Below, piece after piece: positions 47,430 to 57,660 of a stretch of 64,000 nucleotides of DNA. The stretch covers positions 1 through 64,000 of the forward strand of contig CAMHMJ010000013.1 of NCBI GenBank assembly GCA_946186185.1, given 5' to 3'. The notes under the pieces were generated by a model. That model did not search any database. It saw nothing but the letters and a program-made list of their open reading frames with translations, and had not been told where the DNA came from. Source of the stretch: an uncultured Treponema sp. (GTDB lineage Bacteria; Spirochaetota; Spirochaetia; Treponematales; Treponemataceae). The position numbers and the translations under genes were made by a program. The number at the start of each line of letters is the position of its first letter. Position 1 is the stretch's first letter.

Positions 47430-49253
47430 ATGAGAATGTTTAAGAAAATTTTACTGCTTTCGGGCGCTTTTATATTATTGAACTCTTCTGTTTCTGCTAT
47501 CACAAAGCTTGGCAGTCAGACAAAGAGCGTGTCTTCTGTGAATAAGACTGCAACTCCGGCTTCTTCAACCTTCACTTCTTCTGAAAAAAGTGAAAAGAGC
47601 CTTTCACCCTCTGATAAGGAAAAGCTTTCTGAAAAGAAAATTTCTTTGAATAAGGGAAGCAGTACAAAGGATCCGGGAAAATTAAGTTCTCAGAAGATTT
47701 CTCTTTCCGGAAAAGATTTACCAAGCGGGGAAACTCATCTTACTGTCCGCACAAATGTAACGGGCGCTTCTGTTTATGTGGACGGAAGCTATGCCGGAAA
47801 AACACCGGTTACTATCAAAACAATTTCTGCAGGTACTCACGAAGTTAGAATTGAGGCTCCGGGTTATGAAACTCAGGTTGTGCCGGCCTATGTTGTTAAG
47901 GGAAAGTCTAATTTCTGCTATGCTGTTCTTGAAAGAAATAAGGGTATTATCGATATTCATACAAATGTTGACGGCTGTCTTTTCTACTGTGACGGAATCA
48001 GGCTTCCGTTCAGCATGGCGCGTATCGAAGAAGGTATGCATACCATCAAGGTCCGCAAATTCGGTTACCGGGATTTCGAAGCCCAGGTAATGATTAATGC
48101 CTTTATGGTTCGAAGCATTTATGTTTCCCTGGACGAGGCTCCTTTTGAAGTAACAAGTCTTACCGCAAGCCGCAATGCCTTTAATCCGAATTATCAGGGA
48201 GCCCTTGGAAAATGTGTTATTACCGGTTCTGTTACAAACAAGGGAAGCGGACGAACTGTTGTAAAAAATGAAGCCGGAAAAACGGTGGCTAAAAAAGAAT
48301 TCAGGGAATTTACAACCTGGGATCAGGTTTTCAGCTGGAACGGTCGTGATTCCGGCGGAAATAAATGTCCGGGTGGAACCTATACAGTAACCTTTACGGC
48401 GGAAGGACAGTCTCTTACTGTAAAAACTGTGATTGACTATACCCTCACTTATTATCTCTACGACTTTGCCGACGGTGGTTTAGGTATCGGTTCAGTTCCG
48501 GTTGCTCTTTCCGTGCCGGATGACTCTCTTTATGTTGGACTTACCGGAAAGGCTCTGTTTAATACTCAGGGTTCAATTTCAAATCTTCCTGTAGGAGGAG
48601 CTTTTGCTTATTCTCCTTTTAAGGGACTGGATTTTGATTTCAATCTCCAGTTCTATCCGGATAAAGAGCCTCGAATTGAAACGGATGCAGACGGCGTTGA
48701 ATATGAAGTGCCGATGTTCCTGGTTGGCGGATCCGTTCGCTATGCGGCAAAGGTGATTTCTGCCGGTCCTGTAAGCATCAATGCGGGCGGTTTTGCCGGT
48801 TATGGCTGGTCGGAGCAGAAGGTTTATTCACCATACGGTCTTGCTGATGGTCGCGGTATAAATCTTGGTGCCATGGTTGGTGCCGATATGTCCATGCTTT
48901 TTGTTGGATTTACTTCTCAGTATTTTATGGGTGCAACTACATCAAATCCTTTCTTTGGGGATAATACCTGGAAGAATTCTGTTGCCCTCATGTTCAGACC
49001 TATGCCGGAAATCGCATTGAGCGGCTGGGCAAGCCTTCACAGCTCAACCGGTTACTTCAGTATGGGTGAGCGCGGTAAGGATGAGCATGTTGAAACAGGT
49101 TTTGTTTATAACCGGGCACTTGAATTAGGAGCAGAGGCATCCTTTATGATTCCTACCACATCATTGTATGTAACAGCCGGCGGACTTTTGTACTGCTATC
49201 CAAAGAAGAAGATGTATTACGGTGCTTCACTGGGACTTAAGTACATCTTCTAG
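47430..49253 (+). CDS. PEGA-domain outer membrane protein with FlgD-like Ig and C-terminal barrel-like region
   Basis: LTVRTNVTGASVYVDGSYAGKTPVTIKTISAGTHEVRIEAPGYE PEGA repeats; FSWNGRDSGGNKCPGGTYTVTF. Confidence 0.75.
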   Translation: MRMFKKILLLSGAFILLNSSVSAITKLGSQTKSVSSVNKTATPASSTFTSSEKSEKSLSPSDKEKLSEKKISLNKGSSTKDPGKLSSQKISLSGKDLPSGETHLTVRTNVTGASVYVDGSYAGKTPVTIKTISAGTHEVRIEAPGYETQVVPAYVVKGKSNFCYAVLERNKGIIDIHTNVDGCLFYCDGIRLPFSMARIEEGMHTIKVRKFGYRDFEAQVMINAFMVRSIYVSLDEAPFEVTSLTASRNAFNPNYQGALGKCVITGSVTNKGSGRTVVKNEAGKTVAKKEFREFTTWDQVFSWNGRDSGGNKCPGGTYTVTFTAEGQSLTVKTVIDYTLTYYLYDFADGGLGIGSVPVALSVPDDSLYVGLTGKALFNTQGSISNLPVGGAFAYSPFKGLDFDFNLQFYPDKEPRIETDADGVEYEVPMFLVGGSVRYAAKVISAGPVSINAGGFAGYGWSEQKVYSPYGLADGRGINLGAMVGADMSMLFVGFTSQYFMGATTSNPFFGDNTWKNSVALMFRPMPEIALSGWASLHSSTGYFSMGERGKDEHVETGFVYNRALELGAEASFMIPTTSLYVTAGGLLYCYPKKKMYYGASLGLKYIF

Positions 49254-49265
49254 GGTTTATCTGAA

Positions 49266-50189
49266 ATGAAAATGACTTTAATGGGGACAGGAACCAGTCA
49301 CGGGATTCCCTGTATCGCCTGTGACTGTCCTGTCTGTCGTTCAAAAGATAAGCGCGATAAACGCATGCGGTGCAGCGCCTATGTTACCCACAAAAATAAG
49401 GATAAATCCGAGACTTCTATTCTGGTTGATATCGGACCGGAATTCCGGCTTCAGGCCTTAAAGCACAAAATCAAAAAAATCGACGCAGTATTGCTGACTC
49501 ACAGCCATGCCGACCACCTTCACGGTCTGGACGATATCCGTATTTTCAGTCACACCATTTCATCCAGTCACTTAAAAAATCCGGATTTGGGAAAGGAAAC
49601 AGAAGGCAAGGGAATTGCTATCTACGGAAATAAAACGACTCTCAAAGATTTACGGAGCCGCTTTTCCTATGTTTTTAAGGAAACCCAGATAGGCGGAGGA
49701 AAGCCTAAACTTCACCTGGAGAGGGCCAAAGCTCTTGATGAGGAAAATGCGGAAGAGTTTAAGGATGTTCGTGTGCTTCCGATTCCATTGCTTCACGGGG
49801 AACTGAAGACTACGGGCTGGCTTTTTTCTGTGACTGGAAAAGATAAACTGGTTCATTCAATTGCGTATCTGACCGATTTGAGTTTCATAAAAGAAAAAAA
49901 CGTGCAGAAAATAATCGAAAAGGGCGGAATAATCGACCATCTTGTGATTGACGGCCTTAGGGTTGATCCTCATGCCACTCATTTTTCCTTTGGGCAGGCA
50001 ATGGAGGTGGCAGAAAAAATTAAGCCCCTTCACACCTGGTTTATTCATATCTGCCATCTTAATTTTCATACCCAGATTCAGGAATATGTTGAAAAGCATT
50101 TACCTGAGTTTCCTGCCTTGAGCGACATCGTAAAAAACGGTGGTTCTGTGGGCCCTGCCTGGGACGGCCTGACTATTTCTGTAAACTAA
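49266..50189 (+). CDS. MBL-fold metallohydrolase (PhnP-like)
   Basis: GTGTSHGIPCIACDCPVCRS; LLTHSHADHLHGLDDIR; FIHICHLNFH. Confidence 0.87.
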   Translation: MKMTLMGTGTSHGIPCIACDCPVCRSKDKRDKRMRCSAYVTHKNKDKSETSILVDIGPEFRLQALKHKIKKIDAVLLTHSHADHLHGLDDIRIFSHTISSSHLKNPDLGKETEGKGIAIYGNKTTLKDLRSRFSYVFKETQIGGGKPKLHLERAKALDEENAEEFKDVRVLPIPLLHGELKTTGWLFSVTGKDKLVHSIAYLTDLSFIKEKNVQKIIEKGGIIDHLVIDGLRVDPHATHFSFGQAMEVAEKIKPLHTWFIHICHLNFHTQIQEYVEKHLPEFPALSDIVKNGGSVGPAWDGLTISVN

Positions 50190-50312
50190 CGCTGATTCCG
50201 GGGTTACTGATATAAAAAATTATTGGCGGGAGATAGCGGATTGACGGCAATAAAAACTCTGTTTGTGGCTGCCGCGTCAGCCCGTTGTTTTGATTTAGAG
50301 AGCGCAGTCCGT

Positions 50313-50348
50313 TAAATAAAAAACCGCCCTGTAAAAAGGCGGTTTTAT
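50313..50348 (-). terminator. Terminator downstream of rpmB
   Basis: AAAAACCGCCCTGTAAAAAGGCGGTTTTTA, near-symmetric. Confidence 0.75.
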
Positions 50349-50367
50349 AAAAGCCATATATCCAGAT

Positions 50368-50589
50368 TTAGTTTTCTGCAACAGCTTTTGGTACTTTAAC
50401 TTTCTTGTCAAGCCAGTCGCTCTTGTAGCATCTTGTGCATACTTTAAGAGTGCGAACTGTTCCGTTTCCAAGATCAGCTTTTACTGTGATGAGGTTTGGT
50501 CTCCAAGTACGATGTGTATGATTGTAAGACTTACTTACTTTGTTACCGTGCATTACACCTTTACCGCAAATATCACACGCTCTAGACAT
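50368..50589 (-). CDS. rpmB: 50S ribosomal protein L28
   Basis: MSRACDICGKGVMHGNKVSKSYNHTHRTWRPNL. Confidence 0.97.
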   Translation of the reverse strand: MSRACDICGKGVMHGNKVSKSYNHTHRTWRPNLITVKADLGNGTVRTLKVCTRCYKSDWLDKKVKVPKAVAEN

Positions 50590-50763
50590 ATTTATACCTA
50601 CCTTAATTAATTTTCTATAATAGTTTTAGAATAATAAATGTTTTTGCGCCGAGTGTCAATAGATGAATTTATCTATTGTGCAATACTAAATCTGGTTGCC
50701 GATGCCTGAGTTACAGCCCGGACACTTTACGCTGTCCGGGCCCCCCCTGTGCCGGAACTCAAA

Positions 50764-52761
50764 TCAGGAACCGTACTGCTCCTGGATTTCTTTTATCTGA
50801 TCCCGGATGGCGGCAGCCTGCTCGTATTCCAGGTGTTCCGCAAGCTCCATCATTTCTTTTTCAAGGGCCTTAATAAGCTTTGTTCTCTGCTTTTTGTCAA
50901 AGAGGTTTGCAGTTTTCTTCAGGATATCAAGCTGGACCTTTGCATTTTCCTTGGCTTCTTCTTCCTGATGCTCCAGAATATCCTGAACGGCCTTTTTGAT
51001 TGTGACCGGTGTAATTCCGTGTTCCTTATTGTATGCTTCCTGAACTTCCCGGCGGTGCTTTGTTTCGTCAATGGCTTCCTTCATAGCGTCGCTCATTCTG
51101 TCGGCGTACATGACAACCTTTCCGTCCGCATTTCGGGCTGCCCGTCCGATTATCTGAATTAGGGAGGTGGTTGAACGCAAAAAGCCGATTTTATCCGCAT
51201 CAAGGAGTGCAATAAAGCTTACTTCCGGAAGGTCAATTCCTTCCCGTAACAGGTTAATTCCGATTAGCACGTCAATCTTTCCGGTTCGAAGTTCTTTAAG
51301 TATTTCAACCCGCTCAAAGGTATCAATTTCGGAGTGAATGTAGCGGACCTTGAGTTCAAGCTCTGTAAGGTAGTCGGTTAGATCCTCGGCCATCTTTTTT
51401 GTCAGGGTCAGGACAAGGCTTCGTTCATTCTTTTCGATGCGGTCTTTGATTTCCCGATAGATGTCTTCCATCTGTCCTTCCGTCGGACGAACCTCAACAA
51501 TCGGGTCAAGAAGGCCGGTAGGGCGGATAATCTGTTCTACAACCTGGGTACTCTGTTTTATTTCTTCTTTTCGCGGAGTTGCAGTGACATAAATCACCTG
51601 GTTCATTTTTTTTGTGAACTCGTCGATTTTAAGGGGGCGGTTATCCAGGGCGCTTGGAAGACGGAACCCAAAATCCACAAGGTTCTGTTTTCGGCTTCTG
51701 TCCCCTTCGTACATGGCTCCAATCTGTGGAACCGTAACATGGGCTTCGTCTATCATGCACAAAAAGTCATCCGGAAAATAGTGGAGGAGGGTAGCCGGCG
51801 GTTCTCCTTTTTTGCGGCCTGCAATGGGTGCCGAATAATTTTCAATTCCGGAGCAGTAGCCCATCTCTTTCATCATTTCGATATCGTAGGTAACCCGGGT
51901 TTTCAGTCGTTCGGCTTCAAACAGTTTCTTTTCTGCATGTAAAACTTCAAGTCGTTCTTCAAGCTCCTTTTGAATCCGGTCCGTTGCCTGGTTCAATACA
52001 TCCGGGGGAACAACAAAGTTTTTTGCAGGATAAACCGAGGTTTCATCCAGTTCCTCCGTGATTTTTCCGGAAATTACATTAAAGCGCTTTATATCCGTAA
52101 TTTCGTCCCAGTCCAGCTGAATCCGGTAGGCTTCGTCAAATTCCATGTATGGCGGATAGATTTCGATGGTATCTCCCTTTATTCGGAAGGAACCACGGTC
52201 TAAAATTGCGTCGTTTCTGGTGTATTGAATCTGGCTTAAGTCCAGGGCCAGCTTGTGGGTGTCCAGGGTTTCCCCTTTTTCAAGATGAACCCGCATGCTT
52301 TTGTAGAGTTCCGGCATTCCAAGACCGTAGATACAGGAAACCGTGGCAATTACGATGACGTCCCGGCGCTCCATAAGGCTGTAGGTTGCCTTCATTTTCA
52401 GAATGTCGATTTCTTTGTTGATTGATGCGTCTTTTTCGATATACAAATCCCGGGCAGGAACGTAGGCTTCCGGCTGGTAGTAGTCGTAGTAAGAAACAAA
52501 ATATTCTACCGCGTTGTTTGGAAAGAAGGTTTTGAATTCCCGGTATAGCTGTGCGGAAAGTGTTTTGTTGTGGCTGATAATGAGGGTAGGGCGCTGAACC
52601 TTTTCAATGATTTTTGCCATTGTAAAGGTTTTTCCTGAGCCGGTAACGCCCTTTAAGGTCTGATATTTGTCGCCCCGTAAGAAGCCCTCTGCAAGGCGGT
52701 CTATGGCCTGTCCCTGATCTCCGGAAGGCTCGAAAGGTGAATCAACTACAAATTTTCGCAT
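50764..52761 (-). CDS. uvrB: Excinuclease ABC subunit B
   Basis: LKGVTGSGKTFTMAKII, YYDYYQPEAYVP, GINLLREGIDLPEVS, C-terminal UVR motif. Confidence 0.98.
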   Translation of the reverse strand: MRKFVVDSPFEPSGDQGQAIDRLAEGFLRGDKYQTLKGVTGSGKTFTMAKIIEKVQRPTLIISHNKTLSAQLYREFKTFFPNNAVEYFVSYYDYYQPEAYVPARDLYIEKDASINKEIDILKMKATYSLMERRDVIVIATVSCIYGLGMPELYKSMRVHLEKGETLDTHKLALDLSQIQYTRNDAILDRGSFRIKGDTIEIYPPYMEFDEAYRIQLDWDEITDIKRFNVISGKITEELDETSVYPAKNFVVPPDVLNQATDRIQKELEERLEVLHAEKKLFEAERLKTRVTYDIEMMKEMGYCSGIENYSAPIAGRKKGEPPATLLHYFPDDFLCMIDEAHVTVPQIGAMYEGDRSRKQNLVDFGFRLPSALDNRPLKIDEFTKKMNQVIYVTATPRKEEIKQSTQVVEQIIRPTGLLDPIVEVRPTEGQMEDIYREIKDRIEKNERSLVLTLTKKMAEDLTDYLTELELKVRYIHSEIDTFERVEILKELRTGKIDVLIGINLLREGIDLPEVSFIALLDADKIGFLRSTTSLIQIIGRAARNADGKVVMYADRMSDAMKEAIDETKHRREVQEAYNKEHGITPVTIKKAVQDILEHQEEEAKENAKVQLDILKKTANLFDKKQRTKLIKALEKEMMELAEHLEYEQAAAIRDQIKEIQEQYGS

Positions 52762-52865
52762 GCAGAAAGTTTACCACAATTGTGCTGGATGGGCAAACTG
52801 CTATTAAAGTGCTGCTCAGTGCGCTCGCTCAAAGCGTGTCGTTTTTGAAACCGGCGGAAGTCCTT

Positions 52866-54179
52866 TTAAATACCGTAGGTTTTGGTCTTTGTTTTTTCAG
52901 TTTTTTCGGTACCTGCCGGGTCTGCAAGGCGAACCTGGATAATCTTGTCTTTTCCCTCTCTGTGAACCGTTACATTTACAAATTCTCCAGGTCTTTTTGA
53001 TTCCAGGGCTGAATAGTAGTCGGCAATGGAAGCGATATTAATTCCGTCGATGGCGGTAATGATGTCTCCTCCAAGATAAATTATGCTTGAGCCGTACCTT
53101 ACAGCCTGTGTTCCTGCGGAAATTCCTGCCACTTCTGCGTTACCGCCTTTGGTAAGCTGGCTTACAAGAACGCCCTTTGAAATATCAAGCTTAGCATAAT
53201 TTGCAATCGTGTTGTTCAGCTGAACAAGGGAAACCTGAATTACACCACGGCGAACCCGTCCGTATTTTAAGAGGTCGCTGGAAACCCGGACAGCTGTTTC
53301 TGCCGGAACTGCAAAGCCAATTCCTGCATTGCTGCCGGAAGAAGAATAAATCATGGTGTTAATTCCAATCATTCTTCCGTTTGTGTCCAGAAGAGGTCCG
53401 CCGGAGTTTCCCGGATTGATTGCCGTGTCAGTCTGAATCATATTCCGGATAATTCTGTTGCTGGAGTTTTTAATAGGTCGGCCCAGGGCTGAAACAATTC
53501 CCGTTGTCATGGTTCGTTCAAAACCAAAAGGGTTTCCGATGGCAATAACCTTTTGTCCAACCTTAAGGCTTGTTGAGTCCCCGAAGGCGATTGTCTGAAG
53601 AATAGTTCCTTCCGGCGGAGTGAATTTGATTACCGCAAGATCCGATTCGTCGTCTTTTCCCACAACCTCTGCTTCGTACTGGGTACCGTCGGAAAGGGAA
53701 ACATAGATTTTTGAAGCACCCTTTATAACGTGAACATTTGTAAGGACGTAGCCCCGCTTGTCGATAATTGAGCCGGAACCGCTTCCTCCGTCCTGAACCA
53801 CCGGTTCAAGAAACCAGTTTACGCCCACAACCTGAGTATTGATGTTTACAACAGCTCCGTTACATGCGTCGTAAACCCGGATATTCTGAAGCTCATCCTG
53901 GGTGTAGGTATAGGAGGTATCGTTTAAAACCTGATACTGGTTTTTAAGATTATTATTTTCTTCTTCGGATTCGGCAAGCTGAATGGAGGCGTCGTCGTTA
54001 AAAACAGAAGGTTCTTCCAGCGCATCAGAAATACTGGTGGTTTCAGAAACTGATGATTCGATGCTGTCCGTTTTTCCCTTTTTGAAAGCTGCGGAAAATA
54101 TCAGTGAAGAGATGAGGAGCGAAAAAACAACGCCTGAAACCGTGGAGATGATTATCTGACCTTTAGTATATAACTTCAT
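52866..54179 (-). CDS. HtrA/DegP-like trypsin-type serine protease with PDZ domain
   Basis: YVLTNVHVIKGASKIYV, DLAVIKF, AINPGNSGGPLLDTNGRMIGINT; PDZ region. Confidence 0.93.
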   Translation of the reverse strand: MKLYTKGQIIISTVSGVVFSLLISSLIFSAAFKKGKTDSIESSVSETTSISDALEEPSVFNDDASIQLAESEEENNNLKNQYQVLNDTSYTYTQDELQNIRVYDACNGAVVNINTQVVGVNWFLEPVVQDGGSGSGSIIDKRGYVLTNVHVIKGASKIYVSLSDGTQYEAEVVGKDDESDLAVIKFTPPEGTILQTIAFGDSTSLKVGQKVIAIGNPFGFERTMTTGIVSALGRPIKNSSNRIIRNMIQTDTAINPGNSGGPLLDTNGRMIGINTMIYSSSGSNAGIGFAVPAETAVRVSSDLLKYGRVRRGVIQVSLVQLNNTIANYAKLDISKGVLVSQLTKGGNAEVAGISAGTQAVRYGSSIIYLGGDIITAIDGINIASIADYYSALESKRPGEFVNVTVHREGKDKIIQVRLADPAGTEKTEKTKTKTYGI

Positions 54180-54263
54180 ACAACAAATATAATGAATAAA
54201 CGGCTAAAAGTCAAAAAATAGAAGGATTCCAGAGCTTTCGTATTATAATTTATATATAGAAAA

Positions 54264-54297
54264 AAATTGGCTACCGGTCGCGGCCTGCGGGTCAAAA
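54264..54297. repeat. Remnant of the PE1-type core (inverted)
   Basis: AAAATTGGCTACCGGTCGCGGCCTGCGGGTCAAAA is the reverse complement, with one mismatch, of the right part of PE1 (~40960-40994). Confidence 0.7.
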
Positions 54298-54309
54298 AAT
54301 CATGCCGGC

Positions 54310-54461
54310 GAATGTCGAGTTTTATATTTCTAATTCTAAAATTGGCTCTCAGCGGGAACCCTGCTTGGAAAACGGCAGTACCGCTTCGCGGTGGCTGAAT
54401 GTTTTCCAACCAGGAACCCCGCTTACGCCAATTTTATATTATGTTTACAAACTCGACATTC
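54310..54461. repeat. Palindromic intergenic element PE4 (core 54338-54435)
   Basis: Short-form core; perfect 13-nt inverted arms GAATGTCGAGTTT / AAACTCGACATTC. Confidence 0.8.
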
Positions 54462-54470
54462 TCCATCCTG

Positions 54471-55097
54471 CTATTTTTTTGAGGTCCTGAATTCCTGCAT
54501 CTGGGAAAGGATTCGGTCGATTTTTGTACCGTAGTCGGGGTCTGTGGCCCAGTTTCCGGCAAGGGCGTAAATGTCTCTGGCGAATTTTGCCTTGTGGGGC
54601 CAGCTGTAACGGGGGTCTACAAGTTCGTTTTTCAGGCTTACATCCTGGGTGGTTGCGTATGCCTGAAGATGCTGGATGTGTGCCCGTACTCCAATCTGTT
54701 CAGTTTCAAACCATTCGCCGCGGTGTTCGCTGTCCATTGCTCCCAGTCCGCAGTAATTGTGCATTTCAGGAACAACAAGATTTCCAAAGGTCAGGTAGCC
54801 GGTTTCGTGGCACATCTGGGCGAAGGCAACATCTGAATTGATGTTTTCATCCCGGGCTTCATCTATGTAGTATTGCGCAAAGGCTTTCATGTGTTTTTTA
54901 TCGGCTGAGGAATTATTCTTGCAGAAAAACTCTGCAAGTTCATCGGCAGTTAAAAGTCCCTGTCCGGTTAGTTCCCGTGAAATTTGAGGCTGTTCCGGAG
55001 GAAGGGAACGGCAGGAATAAAAGCATAAGAAACATGCGGTAAACAGCAGAAAAAACAGAATATAAAAAAGTACGATGACAAAATAATTCTTTTTCAT
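54471..55097 (-). CDS. Glucosaminidase-domain (peptidoglycan hydrolase-like) membrane/lipoprotein
   Basis: FAQYYIDEARDENINSDVAFAQMCHETGYLTFGNLV...NYCGLGA; N-terminal hydrophobic segment with Cys. Confidence 0.82.
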   Translation of the reverse strand: MKKNYFVIVLFYILFFLLFTACFLCFYSCRSLPPEQPQISRELTGQGLLTADELAEFFCKNNSSADKKHMKAFAQYYIDEARDENINSDVAFAQMCHETGYLTFGNLVVPEMHNYCGLGAMDSEHRGEWFETEQIGVRAHIQHLQAYATTQDVSLKNELVDPRYSWPHKAKFARDIYALAGNWATDPDYGTKIDRILSQMQEFRTSKK

Positions 55098-55199
55098 ATT
55101 TCTATTTTCGGCGTTTTTATTCGCAAATCTGAAAGAAAAAGTTTAAGTCCCCAGCCTGTATTGTAAACTGCCTGATTTTTATGCAGGACCAGTCCTGTC

Positions 55200-56234
55200 T
55201 TAGAAAAGTATTGTGCACTGAACCGGAAGATGGTCGGAATAGCCCTGCCCGCTGTAAATCTGAAATTTTACCGGGACGCCTTCATCTGTGCTCCAGGCTC
55301 CCTTTAAGGGGGAGAAATCCAGAATTTTTACGGCGGGAGAAACAAAAAAACTGTCGATTCGTTCGAAGCTTTCATTGAAGTAATAGGAACCGGGTTCAAG
55401 AAGCTGGTCTTTTTCATTGTACCAGGGATTAATTACGGGGGTGTTTTCTACCTGTCTGTAGCTTCCGCCGGGTTCAGGATGCAGTTTCCTCAGGCAGAAA
55501 TTTGCTTCTCCTCCTGTTTTTAAGAATTCCTTTATATCCCGGTTAAAATCACCGCAGGCAATTACATTTTGATTTTCTGCACGGGCTTCATTAAAGAGCT
55601 CTGAAAGATTTGATTCCTGCCAGTCCCGCCAGATTTCAGATTTTTCTTCCCCTCCGGATTTTGATTTCCAGTGATTTACAAGAAGGGTGAGGGGTGTTCC
55701 GTTTATATCCAGAATCACCCTGATAATGGGTCTCATTGCCGGCTGTTTCTGGCTGTCGATGCGAATATCCAGATTATGGAGAGTGTATTCCTGAACCGGA
55801 TGTCGTGAAAGAACTGCGCAGCCAATGGATTCTCCCGGGTTTTTGGCAAATACCGCGTAATTCCAGTTTTTTTTGCGGTTAAAACTGAAGTCTGAAAGCA
55901 TGTTGGAAATATCCATGATAACATTCTGATTTTCAATTTCCTCGAATACAAAAATATCTGCATTGATTTTTTTAATGCTTTCCGAAAGCCGCTGGAGTCT
56001 TGTCTGATAGGCATCCTTTCCCCAGTTTTTTGCTTTCAGGAATTCTGTGTATTCTGTTCCTTCTGTTACTGAATCAAAAAAACACTGAAGGTTCCAGTTC
56101 ACGATGGTCAGAGTTGAGTTTTTTGTTTGAGCCGGCAGGGGGAAGGTTTTGCAGCAGGAAAAAATAGTTATGATTAAAAGCTTCAGGGCTTTCATGATTT
56201 TGTTGTAGAGTTTCGTTATTAAATACATTTTCAC
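55200..56234 (-). CDS. Endonuclease/exonuclease/phosphatase family protein
   Basis: TIVNWNLQCFFD, IFVFEEIEN, NVIACGDFNRDIKEF, YSDHLPVQ. Confidence 0.85.
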   Translation of the reverse strand: MKMYLITKLYNKIMKALKLLIITIFSCCKTFPLPAQTKNSTLTIVNWNLQCFFDSVTEGTEYTEFLKAKNWGKDAYQTRLQRLSESIKKINADIFVFEEIENQNVIMDISNMLSDFSFNRKKNWNYAVFAKNPGESIGCAVLSRHPVQEYTLHNLDIRIDSQKQPAMRPIIRVILDINGTPLTLLVNHWKSKSGGEEKSEIWRDWQESNLSELFNEARAENQNVIACGDFNRDIKEFLKTGGEANFCLRKLHPEPGGSYRQVENTPVINPWYNEKDQLLEPGSYYFNESFERIDSFFVSPAVKILDFSPLKGAWSTDEGVPVKFQIYSGQGYSDHLPVQCTILF

Positions 56235-56359
56235 CTCACTTAAAAAATTGAATGTTTACATATATATTTGGGTGAAAATTCAAAAAAATACCCTTTTCTG
56301 AAAAAATAATTTCAAAAAAGGGTAAATATAACAGAATATTATAAATTTTGAAAATGCTT

Positions 56360-57490
56360 TTATACGTTAAACTTGAAGAAAAGAACGTCTCCGTCCTGAA
56401 CAACGTATTCCTTTCCTTCCTGACGGTATTTTCCGGCTTCCTTGATCTTTGCTTCGCTTCCGTACTTTTTAAGGTCTTCGATGGAATATGCTTCCGCCTT
56501 GATGAAGCCCTTTTCAAAGTCTGTGTGGATTACGCCGGCAGCCTGAGGAGCCTTGTAGCCCTCGTGGATTGTCCAGGCGCGGCATTCGTCAGCTCCGCCT
56601 GTGAAGAAGGTTCGTAAGCCCATAAGGTGGTAAGCCTTGCGAGCCAGGGTTGTAAGGCCGCTTTCAGTAAGTCCTACGGCGTCCATAAAGTCCTTTCGTT
56701 CTGCCGGATCTGTGATTTCAGAAAGATCTGATTCAAATTTTCCGCAGATTACTACGACTTCAGAATTTTCAGAGTCTGCAATTTTCTTTACCACTTCAAC
56801 ATATTTGTTTGTACCGTCGGCAATTGAATCCTCGTCGATGTTTGCAACGTAAAGGGTAGGCTTCATGGTCAGAAGGAACATATCCCGGATGGCAAGTTTT
56901 TCGTCATCTGTAAGGTCGGCTGTTCTTGCGCATTTTCCGTCCTGGAGAAGGGGTTTGATTTTTGCCACAGCGCTGTTCCACGGAGCAAGCTGTTTTTCAG
57001 CTTCTTTACCAAGGGCGCGAACGGTTTTTACATTTTTTTCTTCGCGCTTTGCAATTGTCTGCAAGTCTGCCTGAGCAAGCTCGTAGTTTATGGTAAGAAT
57101 ATCGCTTTCCGGGTCGATGGCTGCTTCCGTATTAGCATCTTCACGAACGTGCATGATGTCCGGGTTGTCAAAACAGCGTACAACATGAGCGATACAGGCT
57201 GTTTCCCTGATGTTTGCAAGGAACTGGTTTCCCAAACCTTCGCCCTGGCTGGCACCTTTAATGAGACCTGCAATGTCAACGAATTTTACGCTGGCAGGAG
57301 TTTTTTTCTTTGGATTATTAACCTGACACAAAAAATCGAGCCGTTCATCCGGAAGTTCAACAATTCCCACGTTCGGGTCAATTGTACAGAATGGAAAGTT
57401 TTCTGCCGCAGCAGGAGCTGCCGTTAAAGCTGAAAAAATTGTTGATTTACCAACATTTGGTAATCCTACGATACCGCAATCTAAAGACAT
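56360..57490 (-). CDS. ychF: Redox-regulated ATPase YchF (Obg-like GTPase family)
   Basis: MSLDCGIVGLPNVGKSTIFSALT; ENFPFCTIDPNVG; C-terminal TGS domain. Confidence 0.96.
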   Translation of the reverse strand: MSLDCGIVGLPNVGKSTIFSALTAAPAAAENFPFCTIDPNVGIVELPDERLDFLCQVNNPKKKTPASVKFVDIAGLIKGASQGEGLGNQFLANIRETACIAHVVRCFDNPDIMHVREDANTEAAIDPESDILTINYELAQADLQTIAKREEKNVKTVRALGKEAEKQLAPWNSAVAKIKPLLQDGKCARTADLTDDEKLAIRDMFLLTMKPTLYVANIDEDSIADGTNKYVEVVKKIADSENSEVVVICGKFESDLSEITDPAERKDFMDAVGLTESGLTTLARKAYHLMGLRTFFTGGADECRAWTIHEGYKAPQAAGVIHTDFEKGFIKAEAYSIEDLKKYGSEAKIKEAGKYRQEGKEYVVQDGDVLFFKFNV

Positions 57491-57660
57491 ATTATTTCCT
57501 TCAATAAAAAATAGTTTTCATAGTATAGTTATTTTTTGCCCCCTCTGCAACATACAGAGGAGAGCTTATCTGGGTCAGACACAGAGGAGGGCGAGCCTGG
57601 GGCAGGCATACTGCGCTGGACGGTGGAGACTTTTGGAGTTTTGGAACAGCTTTATCACGG